A stretch of 44,177 bases of DNA from Pseudaeromonas sp041441555 (lineage in GTDB: Bacteria > Pseudomonadota > Gammaproteobacteria > Enterobacterales > Aeromonadaceae): contig JASDSW010000087.1 of assembly GCA_041441555.1 (NCBI GenBank), positions 1-44,177 of the forward strand. The letters run 5' to 3'. The notes beneath the pieces are model-generated. The model ran no database searches. It was not told where the DNA came from and saw nothing but the letters and a program-made list of their open reading frames with translations. Shown in pieces: positions 41,071-44,177 of the stretch. Positions within the stretch are counted from its first letter, which is position 1, and every line of letters starts with the position of its first letter. The translations under genes were made by a program, and so were the position numbers.

Positions 41071-42375
41071 ATGAAAAAACTTGTAGGTCTTCTGATTTTC
41101 TGGCTGTTTGCGAGCCAAAGTGCGTTTGCAGAATTGCAGATCCTGGTTACTGGCGGGGTTGATAGCGGTCGTCCCGTGGCCGTTCCCCAGTTCAAGTGGG
41201 CCGGCGGTACCCAACTGCCGGAGGATGTGGCCAACGTCATCAGCTCTGACCTGATGCGCAGTGGCAAATTTGCTCCTTTGACTCGCAATCAGATGCCGCA
41301 GTCCCCGGCGACTTCGGCAGAGGTGACTTATCCGGTATGGGCCAACATGGGTATTGAAGCCATGGTGGTCGGACATATCGAACCGGCAGGAGCTAATCAG
41401 TACAAGGTTACATTTGAACTGCTGGACGTGCTCAAGGGCAAGAGTGGTGGTGCCGATGCGGTACTCGAGAGCCGGGTTGCCACAGTTCCGGGCAAGCAGC
41501 TGCGACAGTATGCGCATCGCATCTCCGACATCGTCTATGAGCGGTTGACCGGTGAGCGAGGGGCCTTCTTGACTCGCATCAGCTACGTCTCGGTTCACCA
41601 AGGGGCTCAGTATCCCTACCAGTTGATGATGGCGGACTATGATGGCTACAACGAGCGGGTCTTGCTGCGCTCCCGTGAACCGCTGATGTCGCCCGCCTGG
41701 TCTCCGGATGGTCGTAAGCTGGCCTATGTCAGCTTCGAGAAACGCCGTGCAGCCATCTATGTCCAGGATCTGTACAGCCAATCTCGTACCCTGGTGGCTT
41801 CTTATCCGGGCATCAATGGGGCTCCGGAATGGTCACCGGATGGTCGCAAACTGGCGATCGTTTTGTCCAAGGATGGCCAGCCGGATATCTATATCATCGA
41901 TGTCGGATCCCGTCAGTTAACTCGGGTGACATCGGATCGCTCCATCGATACTGAACCCTCCTGGGCACCCGATGGCCGCAGCCTGGTATTTACCTCGGAG
42001 AGGGGTGGAAAACCGCAAATTTATAGAGTAGATTTGGCCACTGGCAACACGCAACGCGTGACTTGGGAAGGTGATATGAACTTGGCGGCATCCATGAATC
42101 CAGACGGTAAGTCTGTGGTGATGGTGAGCAGAGTTCAGGGTCAATATCGTATTGCTCGGCAGGATCTCGTGTCGGGTGCCGTCTACGTGCTGACCCAGAC
42201 CTCGTTGGACGAGTCTCCGAGTGTTGCACCAAACGGCAGCATGATTATTTATAGCACCATCTACCAAGGTCGAAAGGGGCTTGCGCTGGTATCTGCTGAT
42301 GGCCGATTCAAGGCAAATCTCCCTTCCACCTCTGGAGAGGTTCGTGCGCCGTCTTGGTCGCCGTTCCTGAACTAA
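41071..42375 (+). CDS. tolB: Tol-Pal system periplasmic protein TolB
   Basis: TolB is the periplasmic beta-propeller that binds Pal and TolA domain III. The 434 residues begin with a signal peptide (cleavage after AFA, about residue 21). An N-terminal alpha/beta domain runs to about residue 165. Six propeller blades follow with the recurring PAWSPDGRKLAYVS, PEWSPDGRKLAIVLS and PSWAPDGRSLVFTSE motif. It starts at the ATG at 41071, two bases past the secreted domain III gene, so the two are very probably cotranslated. Confidence 0.97.
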   Translation: MKKLVGLLIFWLFASQSAFAELQILVTGGVDSGRPVAVPQFKWAGGTQLPEDVANVISSDLMRSGKFAPLTRNQMPQSPATSAEVTYPVWANMGIEAMVVGHIEPAGANQYKVTFELLDVLKGKSGGADAVLESRVATVPGKQLRQYAHRISDIVYERLTGERGAFLTRISYVSVHQGAQYPYQLMMADYDGYNERVLLRSREPLMSPAWSPDGRKLAYVSFEKRRAAIYVQDLYSQSRTLVASYPGINGAPEWSPDGRKLAIVLSKDGQPDIYIIDVGSRQLTRVTSDRSIDTEPSWAPDGRSLVFTSERGGKPQIYRVDLATGNTQRVTWEGDMNLAASMNPDGKSVVMVSRVQGQYRIARQDLVSGAVYVLTQTSLDESPSVAPNGSMIIYSTIYQGRKGLALVSADGRFKANLPSTSGEVRAPSWSPFLN

Positions 42376-42404
42376 CCCTCAAATAGAATATCCAAGGAAA
42401 AAAG

Positions 42405-42911
42405 ATGCAAATCAACACTCTGCTGAAAAGCCTGATGATCGCACTGCCGATGTTCACTCTGGCTGCGTGCAGCAGCACCGAAGACTCAGGTGCCGGTGTG
42501 CAAGAACAAGGCGCTGAAACTCTGAATGGTGGTGATCAAGGTCTGTCTGCTGACGAGCAAATGCGTCAGAAGTACGAAGCGCTGCGTCAAGACAACACCA
42601 TCTACTTCGGTTTCGACCAGGATGCTATCGATGGTCAGTACACCGAACTGCTGCAAGCTCACGCTAACTTCCTGCGTGAAAACAACAGCATCAAGGTACT
42701 GGTAGAGGGTCACACCGATGAGCGTGGCACCCCGGAGTACAACATCGCTTTGGGTGAGCGTCGTGCCAAGGCAGTTGCTCAATACCTGCAGAATCTGGGT
42801 GTCGATGCGACCCAACTGTCTGTCGTGAGTTACGGTGAAGAGAAGCCTGCGGATCCGAATCACTCAGAAGATGCCTTCTCCAAGAACCGTCGTGCGGTTC
42901 TGGTTTACTAA
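42405..42911 (+). CDS. pal: Peptidoglycan-associated lipoprotein Pal
   Basis: Pal anchors the outer membrane to peptidoglycan and binds TolB. The 168 residues carry a lipoprotein signal with the lipobox LAAC (Cys22), Ser at +2 for outer-membrane sorting, and a short acidic linker. The C-terminal OmpA-like domain (about 58-168) contains NTIYFGFDQDAIDG, GHTDERGTPEYNIALGERRA and the diaminopimelate-binding Asp and Arg. AAGGA stands six bases before the ATG. A hairpin with a T run lies just after it, inside cpoB. Confidence 0.98.
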   Translation: MQINTLLKSLMIALPMFTLAACSSTEDSGAGVQEQGAETLNGGDQGLSADEQMRQKYEALRQDNTIYFGFDQDAIDGQYTELLQAHANFLRENNSIKVLVEGHTDERGTPEYNIALGERRAKAVAQYLQNLGVDATQLSVVSYGEEKPADPNHSEDAFSKNRRAVLVY

Positions 42912-42924
42912 GGTCTAGCGGTTG

Positions 42925-43716
42925 ATGAATACCGTATCGATGAAAGCGGCCATTTTGATGGCCGCTCTTTTTTCTATCGGCGTCCCAGTTTCTGTCGTTC
43001 AGGCCGATGACTTGTCGGTTGAGGAACGCCTGGCGAAGCTGGAACGATTGGACAATTCTCGCAATCTGATGCAAATCGAGATGCAGCAGCAGATCGATGC
43101 ATTGAGCACCGAAGTCAGGCAATTGCGCGGAAGTCTGGAAGAAGCCAATTACAAGCTACAACAGGCGACCGAGCGGCAGAAGGGGCTTTATCAAGAGCTT
43201 GATAAACTTAAGTCGTCACCTGCCGCGGCCCCTGGTACTGGCGGTGCTGCTGCAACCACAACCGCCATGACGGCACAGGCTTCGGCAGGAACACCGATCG
43301 TTGGCCAGACGGCGGCAACGCCTGCAGTTAAACCGGCTAGTGCCGAAGAGACTCAGGCGTATGATGCGGCGGTCAATCTGGTGCTGAAAGATAAAAACTT
43401 TTCGAAGGCGATTCCGGCTTTTGAAGGATTTGTCCAGAAGTATCCGCAATCCGGTTATGTCCCCAATGCGCATTATTGGCTCGGTCAGTTGCTCTACAAT
43501 CAGGGTGATAAAGACAACGCCAAGGCAAACTTCCTGATTGTTGCCCAGAAGTACAAAGAGTCACCGAAGCGGGCCGACGCCCTGCTGAAACTGGGAATGA
43601 TCACCCTGAGTGAGGGGGATAAGGAAAAAGCGAATAAGTTTTTCCAATTGGTTCTGAAGCAATATCCGGACACACCGTCGGCGCAGTTGGCGCAAAAAGC
43701 GCTGAATGCCAAGTAA
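42925..43716 (+). CDS. cpoB: Cell division coordinator CpoB
   Basis: CpoB (YbgF) is the periplasmic protein that links Tol-Pal to the peptidoglycan synthase PBP1B during constriction. The 263 residues have a signal peptide (cleavage after VQA, about residue 27). The N-terminal coiled coil (about 30-95) forms trimers. An Ala/Thr/Gly-rich linker follows, then TPR repeats from about 140 (AYDAAVNLVLKDKNF, PAFEGFVQKYPQSGYV, NAHYWLGQLLYNQG, KQYPDTPSAQLAQKAL). I take ATG at 42925 as the start, with AAGG upstream. TTG 42922 or ATG 42940 are possible. An intrinsic terminator structure falls within its first codons. Confidence 0.93.
   Translation: MNTVSMKAAILMAALFSIGVPVSVVQADDLSVEERLAKLERLDNSRNLMQIEMQQQIDALSTEVRQLRGSLEEANYKLQQATERQKGLYQELDKLKSSPAAAPGTGGAAATTTAMTAQASAGTPIVGQTAATPAVKPASAEETQAYDAAVNLVLKDKNFSKAIPAFEGFVQKYPQSGYVPNAHYWLGQLLYNQGDKDNAKANFLIVAQKYKESPKRADALLKLGMITLSEGDKEKANKFFQLVLKQYPDTPSAQLAQKALNAK
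42945..42973 (+). terminator. Intrinsic terminator inside the cpoB signal-peptide codons
   Basis: AGCGGCCAT (42945-42953) and ATGGCCGCT (42958-42966) form a perfect nine-base-pair stem with a TTTG loop, followed by C and then six T (42968-42973). It lies 34 bases after the pal stop. It overlaps cpoB codons for residues 7 to 17 (KAAILMAALFS), so part of the pal transcripts should end here. A translating ribosome could suppress it. Confidence 0.75.
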
Positions 43717-43792
43717 GATATTCGAGCGGCGGCTATAAATTTCGTTGGTTGGATGAAGGCTGAGCAAACGGACAAAAATCTGAATTTTTCTG

Positions 43793-43820
43793 TTGCGCCA
43801 ATCATCTAAATCCGTAATAT
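43793..43820 (+). promoter_or_regulatory. Promoter of the tRNA array
   Basis: TTGCGC (43793-43798) and TAATAT (43815-43820) are 16 bases apart. The GC-rich discriminator AGGCCGCCG follows, as in stringently controlled tRNA and rRNA promoters. The start would be about 50 bases before the first tRNA. Confidence 0.7.
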
Positions 43821-43875
43821 AGGCCGCCGTTGGCGCCGGGAAGCATAGCTGCCGGAGGTGACAACAAAATAGCGT

Positions 43876-43951
43876 GGGTCGTTAGCTCAGTCGGTAGAGC
43901 AGTTGACTTTTAATCAATTGGTCGCAGGTTCGAATCCCGCACGACCCACCA
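43876..43951 (+). tRNA. tRNA-Lys (anticodon UUU)
   Basis: A 76-nt gene with encoded CCA. Acceptor GGGTCGT pairs with ACGACCC, the D-arm is GCTCAGTCGGTAGAGC, the anticodon loop is CTTTTAA and the T-arm contains GGTTCGAATCC. The position after cpoB is conserved in enterobacteria. Confidence 0.98.
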
Positions 43952-43961
43952 CGAATTCCCA

Positions 43962-44037
43962 GGTCGCTTAGCTCAGCTGGGAGAGCACCTCCCTTACAAG
44001 GAGGGGGTCATTGGTTCGATCCCAATAGCGACCACCA
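43962..44037 (+). tRNA. tRNA-Val (anticodon UAC)
   Basis: 76 nt with encoded CCA. Acceptor GGTCGCT pairs with AGCGACC, the anticodon loop is CTTACAA (UAC) and the T-loop is GTTCGATCC. It begins ten bases after the previous tRNA. Confidence 0.98.
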
Positions 44038-44046
44038 GTTTAAAAT

Positions 44047-44122
<76 letters not shown>

Positions 44123-44130
44123 AATACCCA

Positions 44131-44177
44131 GGTCGCTTAGCTCAGCTGGGAGAGCACCTCCCTTACAAGGAGGGGGT
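44131..44177 (+). tRNA. tRNA-Val (anticodon UAC), cut by the window end
   Basis: The first 47 bases are identical to the tRNA-Val at 43962 through the anticodon stem. The 3' half lies outside the window. Confidence 0.93.

Overview
The window is a chromosomal segment of a gammaproteobacterium, most likely Aeromonas. The class is firm: it carries an E. coli-like fused trpCF, tolQRAB-pal-cpoB followed by Lys/Val tRNA genes, the cmoAB and ruvCAB clusters, and cydABX. The genus is an inference from the GC-rich coding sequence, the separate trpG and trpD genes, and the gene order. I see no transposase, integrase, phage gene or CRISPR array.

Layout. 0.1-5.2 kb: a POT peptide transporter, galU, a small secreted ComEA-like helix-hairpin-helix protein, cysQ, and an L-lactate/malate dehydrogenase homologue with an unusual substrate-loop residue. 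5.5-9.3 kb: yciI and yciB, then a lower-GC accessory patch of three unrecognised genes. The first two of these share a near-identical ~95-nt upstream element. 9.3-16.4 kb: the complete trp operon on the minus strand (trpE-G-D-CF-B-A) with a readable TrpL leader peptide and attenuator. 16.4-19.8 kb: rnm, yciO, rluB and queC on the plus strand. 19.9-23.5 kb: a candidate leader ORF, a TerC/CBS/CorC membrane protein and a GT-C-like membrane glycosyltransferase. 23.6-27.2 kb: a minus-strand three-gene envelope operon (retropepsin-like protease, inactive transglutaminase with seven membrane helices, RimK-like ATP-grasp ligase), followed by cmoAB. 29.1-34.4 kb: fmdB-like, aspS, yebC, ruvC, ruvA, ruvB. 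34.4-35.0 kb: a 0.6-kb gene-free stretch that appears to encode a minus-strand small RNA of about 139 nt. 35.0-37.9 kb: cydA, cydB and the tiny cydX. 38.0-43.7 kb: ybgC, tolQ, tolR, tolA, an extra secreted TolA-C-domain-like protein, tolB, pal and cpoB. 43.8-44.2 kb: a tRNA array Lys(UUU)-Val(UAC)-Lys(CUU)-Val(UAC, cut by the window end).

How the genes work together. The trp block makes tryptophan from chorismate under attenuation control. cydABX provides the bd oxidase for low oxygen. The Tol-Pal system couples the proton-motive force across the inner membrane to outer-membrane constriction at division, and CpoB links it to peptidoglycan synthesis. ruvCAB resolves Holliday junctions. cmoAB, queC and rluB modify tRNA or rRNA.

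The points most worth follow-up are: (1) the unassigned small RNA between ruvB and cydA; (2) the secreted TolA domain-III paralogue between tolA and tolB, whose cysteine spacing looks more like E. coli TolA than the full-length TolA beside it does; (3) a canonical intrinsic terminator lying inside the cpoB signal-peptide codons; and (4) the duplicated leader in front of two unknown genes.
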